Positions 32,824 through 42,539 of a DNA stretch of 64,000 nucleotides are shown here, piece after piece. The notes under the pieces were generated by a model that ran no database searches, was not told the origin of the DNA, and worked only from the letters and a program-made list of their open reading frames with translations. The position numbers and the translations under genes are program-made. Every line of letters starts with the position of its first letter. Within the stretch, counting starts at the first letter, position 1. The DNA comes from Burkholderiales bacterium (lineage in GTDB: Bacteria; Pseudomonadota; Gammaproteobacteria; Burkholderiales; SG8-41): the NCBI GenBank assembly GCA_019744975.1, contig JAIETP010000013.1:1-64000 (forward strand), written 5' to 3'.

Positions 32824-33816
32824 ATGACCGGCATATTGTTGTCCAGGGGTTTTGTGGCGCAGTTCGGCGCCGAACTGCAGGCGGCAGCCAAGGCAGCGGG
32901 TGTTACACCGAACATTATTCACCTGCCGGACGACGCATCGCAGCGTTTGCCGGCGGCCGAGATCGCGAAAATTGAGGCGGCGTACCTGACCCGTGATATC
33001 CGCTTCTCCGACTACTACGCCAGCTTCGGCGATACGGTGAAAGCGGCGGCGAACCTGAAATGGGTGCATTTCACCAGCACCGGCATCGACCAGCATCCCT
33101 TCCTGCCGGCATTGCATGAACGCAAAGTCCGTTTGACCACCTCAGCCGGCACCAACGGCGAACCGGTCGGGCAGACGGCGTTCTGCGGCATGCTGATGCT
33201 GGCGCGTGGTTTTCCGCGCTGGATTGCCGCGCAGCACGAAAGGCGCTGGGATCCCGCCCGCGGCAAGGACACGCCGCGCGACCTGCAGGGCCAGACGGTG
33301 GTGATCGTCGGCCTCGGCACTATCGGCGCGACGGTGGCCAAGCTGTGCCGGACACTGGGGATGAAAGTCATTGGTCTGCGCCGCAGCCCGAAACGCGACG
33401 GTGATCCGGTCGACGAAATGCACACCTTGGACAAGCTGCCGCTGTTGTTGCCACAGTGCGACTGGTGGGTGCTGGCTTGTCCATACACCAAAGAAACACA
33501 CCAGCTGATCAATGCCAAAACGCTGGCGCTGATGCCGAAACACGCCTACCTGATCAATGTAGCGCGCGGCGCGGTGGCGGATGAAAAGGCGCTGATTGCC
33601 GCACTGCAAAGCAAACAGATCGCCGGCGCCTATCTCGATGTGTTCGAAAAAGAACCGCTGCCGGCGGAATCGCCGCTGTGGAACATCCCCAACGTGATCG
33701 TGTCCCCGCACAATGCCTCGGCCTCCGACGGCAACGACAAGCGCGCGGCGAAGGTGTTTGTCGACAACCTGCAGCTCTACGCAGGCGGCAAAAAAATGCA
33801 CAACGAGCAGGGCTGA
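32824..33816 (+). CDS. D-isomer specific 2-hydroxyacid dehydrogenase
   Basis: A 330-residue NAD(P)-dependent dehydrogenase. The Rossmann motif GLGTIG is at 163-168, and the catalytic triad is Arg248 (NVARGA), Glu277 (DVFEKEP) and His296 (SPHNAS), all present. It follows prpB by 43 bp on the same strand, so it probably belongs to the same transcript. It would interconvert an alpha-keto acid such as glyoxylate or hydroxypyruvate with the D-2-hydroxy acid. The family does not tell the specific substrate. Confidence 0.87.
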   Translation: MTGILLSRGFVAQFGAELQAAAKAAGVTPNIIHLPDDASQRLPAAEIAKIEAAYLTRDIRFSDYYASFGDTVKAAANLKWVHFTSTGIDQHPFLPALHERKVRLTTSAGTNGEPVGQTAFCGMLMLARGFPRWIAAQHERRWDPARGKDTPRDLQGQTVVIVGLGTIGATVAKLCRTLGMKVIGLRRSPKRDGDPVDEMHTLDKLPLLLPQCDWWVLACPYTKETHQLINAKTLALMPKHAYLINVARGAVADEKALIAALQSKQIAGAYLDVFEKEPLPAESPLWNIPNVIVSPHNASASDGNDKRAAKVFVDNLQLYAGGKKMHNEQG

Positions 33817-33828
33817 ATACAAAATTTT

Positions 33829-33913
33829 CGTCATTCCGGCGCAAGCCGGAATCCAGGAGTTACTGATTTTCTCCAGAGAAGTCTTCTGGACTCCGGCTTG
33901 CGCCGGAGTGACG
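33829..33913. repeat. Long inverted repeat (REP-like) before the rubredoxin gene
   Basis: The 28-bp arm at 33829-33856 starts CGTCATTCCGGCGCAAGC, and the arm at 33886-33913 is its reverse complement with two differences; a 29-bp loop separates them. This type of element (ATTCCGGCGCAAGCCGGAAT) is a common interspersed repeat in betaproteobacteria. Confidence 0.7.
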
Positions 33914-33932
33914 ACTCTTAGGTGATGTGGTC

Positions 33933-34100
33933 ATGAAAAAATGGCAATGCATTCTCTGCGGCTTTGTCTATGACGAAGCCGCCGGCCTGCCCGATGAAGG
34001 CATCGCCCCCGGCACCCGCTGGGAGGACGTGCCGGCGGACTGGACCTGCCCCCACTGCTCGGCGACCAAGGCCGACTTCGACATGATCGCAATCTCCTGA
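33933..34100 (+). CDS. Rubredoxin
   Basis: A 55-residue rubredoxin encoded on the plus strand. The iron ligands are Cys6 and Cys9 (CILCG) and Cys40 and Cys43 (CPHC), with the usual WxCxxCGFVYDE start and the ADW segment. It carries single electrons to alkane hydroxylases, oxidases or peroxide-detoxifying proteins in the cytosol. An AGGTGA sequence precedes the ATG. The REP-like repeat separates it from the dehydrogenase gene upstream. It sits upstream of hemA, a common arrangement. Confidence 0.93.
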   Translation: MKKWQCILCGFVYDEAAGLPDEGIAPGTRWEDVPADWTCPHCSATKADFDMIAIS

Positions 34101-34195
34101 TTTTTCAGGGCTATACGCCGCTTTCATGGCTGGCGAGGGTGGCGGCAAGCGGTTAAAATACAAGGCCTTTTTCGGGACTAGCCGCCACCGCCGCC

Positions 34196-35449
34196 ATGCC
34201 GCTGTTTGCCTTCGGATTGAACCATCAGACCGCGCCGCTGGACGTGCGCGAACGGGTGGTGTTTGGCGCCGAACAGCTGACTCAGGCGCTGCGTGATCTG
34301 GTCGATCGCCGGCCGGTCAGCGAAGCCGCGATTATTTCGACCTGCAATCGCACCGAGGTTTATTGCTCTACGTCCGAGCCGCGCAAGGTGGTGGACTGGC
34401 TGGCGGGTTATCACCAGCTGAAGCCGGCGCAGATCGAGCCTTATCTCTACGAGCTGCCGCAGGATCGTGCGGTCAAACACGCCTTTCGTGTCGCCAGCGG
34501 CCTCGACTCCATGGTGCTGGGTGAACCGCAGATTCTTGGCCAGTTCAAAAACGCGGTGCGTTCAGCCGAAGCCGCCGGCACCCTCGGTTGGCTGCTGAAC
34601 AAACTGTTTCAACGCACATTTTCTGTTGCGAAAACCGTGCGCAGCGAAACCGAGATCGGCGCCAGCACGGTATCGATGGCCGCTGCGGCGGTGCGCCTCG
34701 CCGAACGCATTTATCCCAGCATTGCCGAGCAGAGCGTGCTGTTTGTCGGCGCCGGCGAAATGATCGACCTCGCCGCGACGCACTTTGCCGCGCATCATCC
34801 GCGGCGCATGACCTTCACCAACCGCACGGCTGCGCGCGCGCAACAACTGGCCGACCGCTTTTTCGGTCACGTGATTCCGCTGAACGACCTGGCCGCGCAG
34901 CTCGCCTTGTACGACATCGTGATCTGTTGCACCGCGAGCCCGCTGCCAATCATCGGCAAGGGCCTGATGGAAAGCGCGTTGAAGGCGCGCAAACACCGGC
35001 CGATGCTGATGTTTGACCTGGCAGTGCCGCGCGACATCGAGGCCGAAGTCGGCGAACTCGACGACGCCTTTCTTTATACCGTCGACGACCTCGGCCAGAT
35101 CGCACGCGAAGGCATGGACCAGCGCAGCAACGCCGTGGCCCAGGCCGAAGTCATTATCGAAAACCAGGTCTCCGATTTCATGCACTGGCTGGACAACCGC
35201 GAGCTGGTGCCGACCATCCGTGCATTGCGTGATACCGCGGAACGCGCGCGGCGCCACGAACTGGAACGCGCGCAGCGCCGCCTCGCGCACGGCGCCGATC
35301 CGCAGCAGGTGCTCGATGAGTTGTCGCAGGCGCTGACCAACAAGTTCATGCACCCGCCCTCGCATGCACTGAACCACGCGGCGCAGGACGAGCGCGATGA
35401 GCTGGCGGCGCTGATCGCACGGCTTTACCAGATTCAGCGGCCCGAGTAG
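34196..35449 (+). CDS. hemA: Glutamyl-tRNA reductase
   Basis: A 417-residue enzyme that reduces glutamyl-tRNA to glutamate-1-semialdehyde, the first step of C5 tetrapyrrole synthesis. Cys50 in [10 protein letters not shown] is the catalytic nucleophile, followed by the GEPQILGQ segment and an NADPH-binding domain with FVGAGEMI. The C-terminal dimerisation helix is complete. Heme synthesis genes hemC, hemD, hemX and hemY are clustered near 55000. Upstream is a TTAAAATACA stretch that may be a promoter. Confidence 0.97.
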   Translation: MPLFAFGLNHQTAPLDVRERVVFGAEQLTQALRDLVDRRPVSEAAIISTCNRTEVYCSTSEPRKVVDWLAGYHQLKPAQIEPYLYELPQDRAVKHAFRVASGLDSMVLGEPQILGQFKNAVRSAEAAGTLGWLLNKLFQRTFSVAKTVRSETEIGASTVSMAAAAVRLAERIYPSIAEQSVLFVGAGEMIDLAATHFAAHHPRRMTFTNRTAARAQQLADRFFGHVIPLNDLAAQLALYDIVICCTASPLPIIGKGLMESALKARKHRPMLMFDLAVPRDIEAEVGELDDAFLYTVDDLGQIAREGMDQRSNAVAQAEVIIENQVSDFMHWLDNRELVPTIRALRDTAERARRHELERAQRRLAHGADPQQVLDELSQALTNKFMHPPSHALNHAAQDERDELAALIARLYQIQRPE

Positions 35450-35491
35450 CTGCGGTTGGCCATCAGGTTTTTATCCGGCAATATTTCACTC

Positions 35492-35585
35492 CCGTTCGCC
35501 CTGAGCCTGTCGAAGGGCGTGCTTAGGTACAACAGGGCTTCGACAAAGTCGGTCCTGAGCCTGTCGAAGGGCTCAGCCCGAACGG
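35492..35585. repeat. Interspersed repeat between hemA and prfA
   Basis: CTGAGCCTGTCGAAGGG occurs twice in direct orientation (35501-35517 and 35555-35571), flanked by CCGTTCG and CGAACGG arms at the outer ends, so the whole can fold. This is a known type of proteobacterial intergenic repeat. Confidence 0.7.
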
Positions 35586-35637
35586 TGTTTTAAAAAATTA
35601 ATTTCCGCTACACAATCCGTGGCCAGAACCTGCATTC

Positions 35638-36738
35638 ATGAAACCCAGTATCGCCGCCAAACTCGATCAACTGTCCAATCGCCTGGAGGAAATCAATCGC
35701 CTGCTCGGAGCCGAAACCGCGACGGCGAATATGGACAATTACCGCAAGCTCACGCGTGAACACGCCGAGCTGGGCCCGGTGGTCGAGTTGTACCGCGCCT
35801 ACCAGGGCAGCAATGCCGACCTGAAAACCGCCCAGGAAATGACGCGAGACCCGGCCAACGATCCGGCAACACGCGAGTTTGCTGAAGCCGAAGTTGCGGA
35901 AACGCGCGCAAAACTCGAAGGTTATGAAGCGGAGCTGCAGAAACTGCTGTTGCCGCGCGACCCCAACGACGAACGCAATATTTTTCTCGAAGTGCGTGCC
36001 GGCACCGGTGGCGACGAGTCCGCGCTGTTCGCGGCCGAGCTGTTCCGCATGTATGCGCGTTACGCTGAACGCAAACGCTGGCAGGTCGAAATCATTTCGG
36101 AAAGTGCGTCCGACCTCGGCGGTTACCGCGAGGTCATCGCCCGCATCATCGGCCAGGGCGCGTATTCAAAACTCAAATTCGAATCCGGCGGCCATCGCGT
36201 GCAGCGTGTGCCGGTGACCGAAACCCAGGGCCGTGTGCATACTTCGGCGTGCACGGTGGCGGTGATGCCCGAGGCCGATGCGGCCACCGAAATCGTGCTC
36301 AATCCGGCGGAGATGCGCATCGACACTTTCCGCGCATCGGGTGCCGGCGGACAACACGTTAACAAAACCGATTCGGCGATCCGCATCACCCATCTGCCCA
36401 GCGGCCTCGTCGTTGAATGCCAGGACGATCGTTCGCAGCACAAGAACAAGGCGCGCGCATTGGCAGTGCTGGCGGCACGATTAAAAGACAAACAAACCCG
36501 CGAGCAGCAGTCGAAGGAAGCCGCGACGCGCAAATCCCTAATCGGCAGCGGTGATCGCTCCGAACGCATCCGCACCTACAATTTTCCGCAGGGCCGCGTC
36601 ACCGACCATCGCATCAACCTGACGCTGTACAAGATTGCGCAGATCGTTGACGGCGACATCGATGATCTTGTCGACGCATTGGCGGCCGAACACCAGGCCG
36701 AACAGCTGGCGCAACTGGCTGAAGAGCAGGGTGTTTAG
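35638..36738 (+). CDS. prfA: Peptide chain release factor 1
   Basis: A 366-residue class I release factor that recognises UAA and UAG. The GGQ motif at residues 237-239 catalyses peptide release, and the [19 protein letters not shown] stretch is typical. Its stop, TAG, is itself a RF1 codon. The stop is followed immediately by a copy of the dispersed AT motif, then by prmC, which encodes the methyltransferase that modifies the GGQ glutamine of RF1. Start codon ATG. Confidence 0.97.
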   Translation: MKPSIAAKLDQLSNRLEEINRLLGAETATANMDNYRKLTREHAELGPVVELYRAYQGSNADLKTAQEMTRDPANDPATREFAEAEVAETRAKLEGYEAELQKLLLPRDPNDERNIFLEVRAGTGGDESALFAAELFRMYARYAERKRWQVEIISESASDLGGYREVIARIIGQGAYSKLKFESGGHRVQRVPVTETQGRVHTSACTVAVMPEADAATEIVLNPAEMRIDTFRASGAGGQHVNKTDSAIRITHLPSGLVVECQDDRSQHKNKARALAVLAARLKDKQTREQQSKEAATRKSLIGSGDRSERIRTYNFPQGRVTDHRINLTLYKIAQIVDGDIDDLVDALAAEHQAEQLAQLAEEQGV

Positions 36739-36762
36739 TAAGTATTTGATTTTATTGATATT
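36737..36762 (+). repeat. Dispersed AT motif, copy 5
   Basis: Identical to copy 2 over 26 bp. It starts in the prfA stop codon and fills the leader of prmC. IHF consensus on the minus strand at 36739-36751. Confidence 0.8.
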
Positions 36763-36776
36763 TTTGTAATTCTCTG

Positions 36777-37610
36777 ATGCCCGGCGCACCAACCATCCGC
36801 GAAGCTTTGGACGCCGCCCAGCAGGCCACCAGCCGCATCGAGGCGCGTGTATTGTTGCGCGAGGTGTTGCAGCAATCCGATGTCTGGCTGCTGGCACATG
36901 ACGATGAGTTGCTGACCGCAGAACAGGCGCAGCAGTATGTCGCGCTGGTCGTGCGTCGTGTCGCCGGTGAACCCATCGCCTACATCACCGGCCGCCGCGA
37001 ATTCCACGGCCGCGAGTTCAAGGTGACGCCGGACGTGCTGATCCCGCGGCCCGAAACCGAATTGCTGGTGGAACTGGCTTTGCAGCGTTTGCTGGCCGGT
37101 GCACCTGCTCGCGTACTCGACCTCGGCGCCGGCAGCGGTTGCATTGGCATCACCATTGCTGCAGAACGGCCACAGGTGCAGGTCACCTTGGTTGATGCTT
37201 CGAAGGACGCACTGAAGATTGCTCAGGTCAATGCAAGGCAATGGGCACCTGCCAATACCACGCTGCTGCACAGTGACTGGTATTCAGCGATCGGTGAAGA
37301 ACGTTACGATCTGATCGTGGCCAATCCGCCCTATGTCGCGGAGGGCGACGCACATCTGCAGCAGGGCGATCTGCGGTTTGAGCCGCGCACGGCTCTGGCT
37401 GCCGGTGTCGATGGCCTGAGTGATCTGAGCCGCATCATTGCGCAGGCGCCGCAGCATCTGGCTGCGGGCGGCTGGCTGTTGCTGGAACATGGTTTTGATC
37501 AGGCGGTGGCGTGTGCGTGGCTGCTCGAGGCAGCGGGATTACAGGATGTCTTTAATGCGCCTGATCTGGCGGGGATGCCGCGGGTCAGTGGTGGGCGCTT
37601 GGATGTGTGA
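36777..37610 (+). CDS. prmC: Peptide-chain release factor glutamine methyltransferase
   Basis: A 277-residue SAM-dependent methyltransferase that methylates the GGQ glutamine of RF1 and RF2. Motif LDLGAGSG binds SAM, and NPPY at 183-186 is the catalytic signature. It follows prfA directly, the usual prfA-prmC order. There is no Shine-Dalgarno sequence; the AT-rich motif and a U-rich stretch occupy the leader, so translation may rely on the open AU-rich region or on coupling. Confidence 0.95.
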   Translation: MPGAPTIREALDAAQQATSRIEARVLLREVLQQSDVWLLAHDDELLTAEQAQQYVALVVRRVAGEPIAYITGRREFHGREFKVTPDVLIPRPETELLVELALQRLLAGAPARVLDLGAGSGCIGITIAAERPQVQVTLVDASKDALKIAQVNARQWAPANTTLLHSDWYSAIGEERYDLIVANPPYVAEGDAHLQQGDLRFEPRTALAAGVDGLSDLSRIIAQAPQHLAAGGWLLLEHGFDQAVACAWLLEAAGLQDVFNAPDLAGMPRVSGGRLDV

Positions 37611-37633
37611 AGTTCTCAAGCGTATGCTGTGAC

Positions 37634-38254
37634 ATGACTGACGATTCCAAATCCGCCGCGAACAGGGCTGCGCGCAACGAAAAAAAGGAAGCCTACCTGC
37701 GCGCAATCTATGATCGTTACACGACGGAGTTCCGCGCAACCGGTGATCAGGATCTGTTGTCAGTCGCGCGCAACACGCACATGGCGATGGACGAACTGCT
37801 GCAACGCGACCGCGCAAAAAATCCCGGCAGCGAAAATATCCAATGCGGCAAAGGCTGCAACCACTGCTGCCGTGAAGCGGTCGAAATCTGGCCGCAGGAG
37901 GCGGCCTTGCTGGCCGGTGTCGTGCGCGATACCGGCATGATGCTGGACATGGCGCGGCTGGAACGCCAGAGCCGATTCACCGTCGATACCTGGCGGCAAC
38001 AGCCGATGACTGACAAGGCCTGCCTGTTCCTCGGCAGTGATGGCGCCTGTACGGTGTACGAATCACGGCCCAACGCCTGTCGCAAGCTGCTGGTGGTGAC
38101 CGATCCGGCCTTATGCGATGCGGAGCAGAGCAAGCCGGACAGCGTCGGTCGCTGGTTCAGTTGGGAGGCGGAATTGATGGAATCAGCGGCGCTGGAAGTG
38201 TTTGGTGCGGCGCTGATGCCGGGTGCTTTGCTGGCAGCTTTGCACGCGAAGTGA
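37634..38254 (+). CDS. YkgJ-family cysteine cluster protein
   Basis: A 206-residue member of the zinc/iron-chelating YkgJ family. CGKGCNHCC is the N-terminal cysteine cluster (about 73-81), with later cysteines in KACLF, ACTVY and NACRK that complete a metal site. It starts 23 bp after prmC; a GTG overlapping the prmC stop would add nine residues. Function is unknown for the family; the metal site may hold Fe-S or Zn. It probably shares a transcript with prfA and prmC. Confidence 0.8.
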   Translation: MTDDSKSAANRAARNEKKEAYLRAIYDRYTTEFRATGDQDLLSVARNTHMAMDELLQRDRAKNPGSENIQCGKGCNHCCREAVEIWPQEAALLAGVVRDTGMMLDMARLERQSRFTVDTWRQQPMTDKACLFLGSDGACTVYESRPNACRKLLVVTDPALCDAEQSKPDSVGRWFSWEAELMESAALEVFGAALMPGALLAALHAK

Positions 38255-38353
38255 TCCGTCCGGTTCTTGACCGTGACCGCCTGCGTCGTTAAACTTATAT
38301 CCGATAATTTTGCTCAAGTAATTTTTTGAAGTGACTAATTTTTGGAGCAGCTC

Positions 38354-38662
38354 ATGTCCGTTCAAGACGAAATCAAGAAACAGGTGACCGGCAACAAGGT
38401 CGTGCTGTACATGAAGGGTTCACCCGACTTTCCGCAATGCGGTTTTTCGGCGAATGCGGTCAGCATTTTGCGCGCCTGCGGCGTGAATGAAATGTTCACC
38501 GTCAACGTGCTGGAGAATCCGGAAATCCGCCAGGGCATCAAGCAATACGCCAACTGGCCGACAATTCCGCAGCTGTATGTGAACGGCGAGTTTGTCGGCG
38601 GTTCGGATATCGTGACCGAGATGTACCAGAGCGGCGAACTGCAGAAAATGCTGCAGCCTTGA
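38354..38662 (+). CDS. grxD: Monothiol glutaredoxin (Grx4 type)
   Basis: A 102-residue CGFS-type glutaredoxin with Cys29 as the active site in FPQCGFSA. Grx4 proteins coordinate a [2Fe-2S] cluster with glutathione and deliver or store Fe-S. WPTIPQLYVNGEFVGG is the GSH-binding loop. It ends before a Rho-independent terminator. Its location near hemA-prfA-prmC is usual in betaproteobacteria. Confidence 0.96.
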   Translation: MSVQDEIKKQVTGNKVVLYMKGSPDFPQCGFSANAVSILRACGVNEMFTVNVLENPEIRQGIKQYANWPTIPQLYVNGEFVGGSDIVTEMYQSGELQKMLQP

Positions 38663-38678
38663 TTTGCATGAACCCCGC

Positions 38679-38706
38679 AAAAAAACCGGCGATTGCCGGT
38701 TTTTTT
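38679..38706. terminator. Bidirectional Rho-independent terminator
   Basis: ACCGGC-gatt-GCCGGT hairpin with A and T runs on both sides, between grxD and the convergent TauE-type gene. It can stop transcription from both directions. Confidence 0.9.
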
Positions 38707-38722
38707 GTTTGCAGTGTTTTCT

Positions 38723-39499
38723 TCAGCCGTTCAGGTAACGATAAGCGACCTGCACCAGCAGGATGATCGCCATCGCCATCAGCATGCGGCGCATCCAGGT
38801 CTTGTAGGTTTCGCCGTTGATGCGGCTGCGCACACGGGTGCCGATCAGGCTGGTGGCCGTGGCGATGGCCGCCAACGGCAGCGTCAGCAGCCACAGCGAC
38901 GGCGCGGCAATGTCGCTGGCGGCCAGCGTGCCGAACTGCGCGACCTTGCCGGCGAAAAACGAGATGTTCATTGCCGGCACCAGCAGCAGCGGCGGCAGAC
39001 CGATGCCGAAGTAATAAATGATCAGCGAGGGCGCCGCGATGTTGGCGGTGCTTTCGCTGATGCCGCCGAGCAGGCCGAACACCACGCCGAAAGCCTTTTC
39101 ATGACGGCGCATCAGGGCCGATTCGCCGCGACCCAGCCGCTCCATGTTCAGGTAAATGAGGATCACGCCGGCGAGCAGCAGGGCGTACGGAAATCCCGGG
39201 AACAGCACGAACAGCCGCGCGCCGATGATCGCCCCCGCCACTGCCAGCAGCGACATCCACCAGAAGCGGCGCAGCACATCGGCGAAACCGGGGCTGCGCC
39301 AGATGCTGATGATGACCGTGGCGATGCAGGGAATCAGCACCATGACCACCGCAAACTGCATGTTGGTGGCGGCTGCGATCAGTGGTGTTGCGATCATCGG
39401 GAAACCGAGACCCAGCGCGCCCTGCACCCAGCCGGCGACGGCGACGATGAGCACCACGTACGCGATCAGCCACGAAGAGTAGGATTCCAGACCGGACAC
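38723..39499 (-). CDS. TauE/SafE-family exporter (probable sulfite or sulfoacetate exporter)
   Basis: A 258-residue inner-membrane protein with about eight hydrophobic segments and two repeat halves, as in TauE/SafE proteins (former DUF81). TauE family members export sulfite and related anions during organosulfonate degradation. Start GTG. It lies 9 bp after the FAD/Fe-S dehydrogenase gene. With xsc in the facing operon it would remove the sulfite released by Xsc; that role is inferred from this context, since the family also contains exporters of other anions. Confidence 0.78.
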   Translation of the reverse strand: MSGLESYSSWLIAYVVLIVAVAGWVQGALGLGFPMIATPLIAAATNMQFAVVMVLIPCIATVIISIWRSPGFADVLRRFWWMSLLAVAGAIIGARLFVLFPGFPYALLLAGVILIYLNMERLGRGESALMRRHEKAFGVVFGLLGGISESTANIAAPSLIIYYFGIGLPPLLLVPAMNISFFAGKVAQFGTLAASDIAAPSLWLLTLPLAAIATATSLIGTRVRSRINGETYKTWMRRMLMAMAIILLVQVAYRYLNG

Positions 39500-39508
39500 G
39501 TTGGCGGC

Positions 39509-42439
39509 TTAGCGGCTGTCGCACGCGCGATTCAGCGCGAGCGCGACGACTTCGGCGACGTGGAGGGCATTGCGTTCGGTGAGTTGCGCAATCTGTTCGC
39601 GGCAGCTGTAACCGCTGGCGATGATCATGGTGTGTTCATCGGCGGCACGCACTGCGGGCAGCAGCGCGGCCTCGCCGGCTTTGACCGAGATGTCGTAATG
39701 CTTCGGGTTGAAGCCAAAGGCGCCGGCCATGCCGCAGCAGCCGGATTCGACAGTACGCGCGTTTATACCCAGCCGTTTCAGCAATGCCATTTCTGCAGCC
39801 ATGCCGAATACCGATTTCTGGTGGCAGTGGCCGTGCACCAGCGCCTCGCCGCCAAGCTGCGGCGCGTCCCAGTCGCTGATGTTCATCAGAAAATCGCTGA
39901 ACAAATGGCTTTGTCTGCTCAGGCGCTGCGCCAGCACATCGTCAGGAAAAAAATTCAGCAGTTCATCGCGAAACACCGACAAACAAGCCGGTTCGAGACC
40001 GATGATGGGCACTCCCGCGCGGATGTCGTCCTGCAGCGCGTTGAGGATTTCCTTCAGATGGTTGCGCGCGCTGTCGAGCATGCCGAAGTCGTACAGCGGC
40101 CGGCCGCAGCACAACTGTTTATGCGGAACAGAAACCGTGTAACCCAGCGCTTCCAGCACCTCGACCGCAGCGGCGGCCGAACCCGGCTGGAAATGATTGT
40201 TGAAGGTGTCGGCCCACAGGATGACCCGGCCGCGCGGGCCTGGTGCTGATGCGCGCCGGCGCGAGAACCATTTGCGGAACGTACGCCGCGCGAATTTCGG
40301 CACTTCACGTTGTTGTGCCACACCGCCGGCGAACTTGATCAGGCTGGCCAGCCCGGGGGTATGCGTCAGCAGATTGACCAGCCGCGGTGCAACCGAAGCG
40401 ATGCGCGACCAGCGCTTGATCAAGCCCATGGTGTAGGCCTGCACCGGGCGCAGGCGGCCGAGATAGTGATGGTACATGAACTCGGCCTTGTATGAGGCCA
40501 TGTCGGTATGTGTCGGGCAATCGCTTTTGCAACCCTTGCAGGCGAGGCACAGGTCGAGCGCCTCACGTACCTCTTCGTTGCGCCAGCCGTCATGGATGAT
40601 TTCACCGCGCAGCATTTCCGCGAGCAGCCGCGCGCGGCCGCGCGTCGAAAAACGTTCTTCGCGTGTCGTGCGGTAACTCGGACACATCACGCCGCCGGAA
40701 TGCGCCCGGCATTTGCCCATGCCGACGCAGCGCTCAATGGCGCGGTTGAAGCCATGTCCTTCCTGGCTGATGAAGGAAAACTGCGTGGCAGGGCGCACCG
40801 GGTGATAGTCGGGACCGTATTTCAGATTCTCGTCGGCGCGATAGGGATCAATGACCTTGCCCGGATTCATCCGGTTGTCGGGATCCCAGATCGCCTTGAA
40901 TTCGCGGAAGGCCTGCATCAGCTCTTCGCCGTACATGATCGGCAGGAATTCAGCCTTGGCCTGGCCGTCACCATGTTCGCCGGACAGGGAGCCGCCGTAT
41001 TTGACGACCAGTTCGGCCGCCGCGCGCAGGAAACTGCGCCAGACCTTGATGCCTTCGACGGAGCGTGTGTCGAAGGTAATGCGCGCATGGATGCAGCCGT
41101 CGCCGAAGTGACCGTAAAGCGAGGTCTGGTAACCGTGGCGGTCGACCAGCGCCTGGAATTCGCGCAGGTAATCGCCCAGGCGCAATGGATCGACGGCGGC
41201 GTCTTCCCAGCCGACGACGGGATCGGGCTGGTCGGGATGGATGGTCAGCGCGGTAGCCGATGCCGCGGTTTCGCGGATGGTCCAGACGCGCTCACACATG
41301 TTTTGATCAGTGATCAGCCATGAGGTCGGCGCATTTGTTTTGCCGGTGTAGTGATCGATCAGTGCCTGCGCTTGTGCGCTCGCCTGGTCCACGGTCTCGG
41401 CGCCGAATTCGATCATGATCCAGGCATTGCCCGCCGGCAGCAGCGCGATGTCGGCGCCGCGCAAGCCCCGCTCACGCAGGCCGCCGATGATGCGTTCATC
41501 GAGGCCCTCGGTGGCGATGGGTTTGAACGGCAGGATGTCCGGCACGGCATCGCCGGCCTGATAAATGTCGGGGAAACCGAGCACCAGAATCACCCGCGAG
41601 CGCGGGCTGTGCACCAGCCGGGTCTTGGCCTGCAGCGTGACCACGCAGGTGCCTTCGGTGCCGACCAGGGCGCGCGCGACGTTGAAACCGTTTTCCGGCA
41701 GCAGCTGGTCAAGGTTGTAACCGGAGACGCGGCGTTTGATTTTCGGGAAACGCGCGCGGATCAGGTCGGCGTATTTGTCGCGCAGCGCACGCAGCCGGCC
41801 GTAGATTTCACCGCGGCGGCCGCCGGCGCGGATGATGCGCACCAGTTCATCTTCGCCGGTCGGGCCGACAGTGAGGCGCAGGCCGTCATAAGTGATGATG
41901 TCCAGGGTCTCGACGTTGTCGACGGTTTTGCCCGCCATCACCGAATGCGCGCCGCAGGAATTGTTGCCGATCATGCCGCCCAGCGTGCAGCGGCTGTGCG
42001 TAGCCGGGTCCGGGCCGAAAGTCAGGCCGTGTAATTCGGCGGCATCGCGCAAAGTGTCGCAGACGGTGCCCGGCTCCACCCGCGCGGTGCGCGCGACCGC
42101 ATCGATTTCGAGTACGCGATTGAGGTATTTCGAAGTGTCGATGACCACCGCGATGTTGACGCACTGGCCGTTTTGCGAAGTGCCGCCGCCGCGCGGCAGG
42201 ATGGGCACGCCGAGTTCGCGGCAGATATCCAGGGTGGCGGCGATGTCCTCGATGCTGCGCGGGATCACCACGCCGATGGGCACCTGGCGGTAGTTCGAGG
42301 CGTCCGCGGAATAGGCGGCGCGGGCGCCGGTATCAAAACGGACTTCGCCGGCAATGCGGGCGGCCAGCTGTTTCGCGAGTGCTGCGGCTTCGGTCGCGGC
42401 ATGCGGCCCGCGGGAATGATTTGCTGTCGGCAGATCCAA
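39509..42439 (-). CDS. FAD-linked oxidase fused to Fe-S/CCG domains (D-lactate dehydrogenase-like)
   Basis: A 976-residue fusion of a GlcD-type FAD domain (PRGGGTSQNGQ and NNSCGAHS near the N-terminus) with a ferredoxin-like 4Fe-4S region (CLACKGCKSDCP) and a GlpC/HdrB-like tail with two CCG signatures (CCGRPLYDFG and ESGCCGMAG). The family oxidises 2-hydroxy acids (D-lactate, glycolate, or sulfolactate) and passes electrons to the membrane. The start is a TTG with GGAG 7 nt upstream. It is between the IclR/TRAP genes and the exporter on the same strand. Confidence 0.88.
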   Translation of the reverse strand: MDLPTANHSRGPHAATEAAALAKQLAARIAGEVRFDTGARAAYSADASNYRQVPIGVVIPRSIEDIAATLDICRELGVPILPRGGGTSQNGQCVNIAVVIDTSKYLNRVLEIDAVARTARVEPGTVCDTLRDAAELHGLTFGPDPATHSRCTLGGMIGNNSCGAHSVMAGKTVDNVETLDIITYDGLRLTVGPTGEDELVRIIRAGGRRGEIYGRLRALRDKYADLIRARFPKIKRRVSGYNLDQLLPENGFNVARALVGTEGTCVVTLQAKTRLVHSPRSRVILVLGFPDIYQAGDAVPDILPFKPIATEGLDERIIGGLRERGLRGADIALLPAGNAWIMIEFGAETVDQASAQAQALIDHYTGKTNAPTSWLITDQNMCERVWTIRETAASATALTIHPDQPDPVVGWEDAAVDPLRLGDYLREFQALVDRHGYQTSLYGHFGDGCIHARITFDTRSVEGIKVWRSFLRAAAELVVKYGGSLSGEHGDGQAKAEFLPIMYGEELMQAFREFKAIWDPDNRMNPGKVIDPYRADENLKYGPDYHPVRPATQFSFISQEGHGFNRAIERCVGMGKCRAHSGGVMCPSYRTTREERFSTRGRARLLAEMLRGEIIHDGWRNEEVREALDLCLACKGCKSDCPTHTDMASYKAEFMYHHYLGRLRPVQAYTMGLIKRWSRIASVAPRLVNLLTHTPGLASLIKFAGGVAQQREVPKFARRTFRKWFSRRRASAPGPRGRVILWADTFNNHFQPGSAAAAVEVLEALGYTVSVPHKQLCCGRPLYDFGMLDSARNHLKEILNALQDDIRAGVPIIGLEPACLSVFRDELLNFFPDDVLAQRLSRQSHLFSDFLMNISDWDAPQLGGEALVHGHCHQKSVFGMAAEMALLKRLGINARTVESGCCGMAGAFGFNPKHYDISVKAGEAALLPAVRAADEHTMIIASGYSCREQIAQLTERNALHVAEVVALALNRACDSR

Positions 42440-42539
42440 AAATTGCTCCGGAAGGCTCGAACGCTTACTGGGTCAGGGCAGCAGCGCCCGATATTGTATC
42501 GTGCAGTGTGCGCCCTTCCAAAAGCGGCCGGGCCGGGAC

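Noticed and set aside
36735-37271. Minus-strand ORF containing NINKIKYL like the Bug signal peptides
   Set aside because: The similarity comes only from the AT motif read in that frame; the rest is antisense to prmC.
38693-40249. Long plus-strand ORF of 518 codons
   Set aside because: It lies antisense to the TauE-type and FAD/Fe-S genes; its composition is His/Gln/Arg-rich shadow sequence without a domain.
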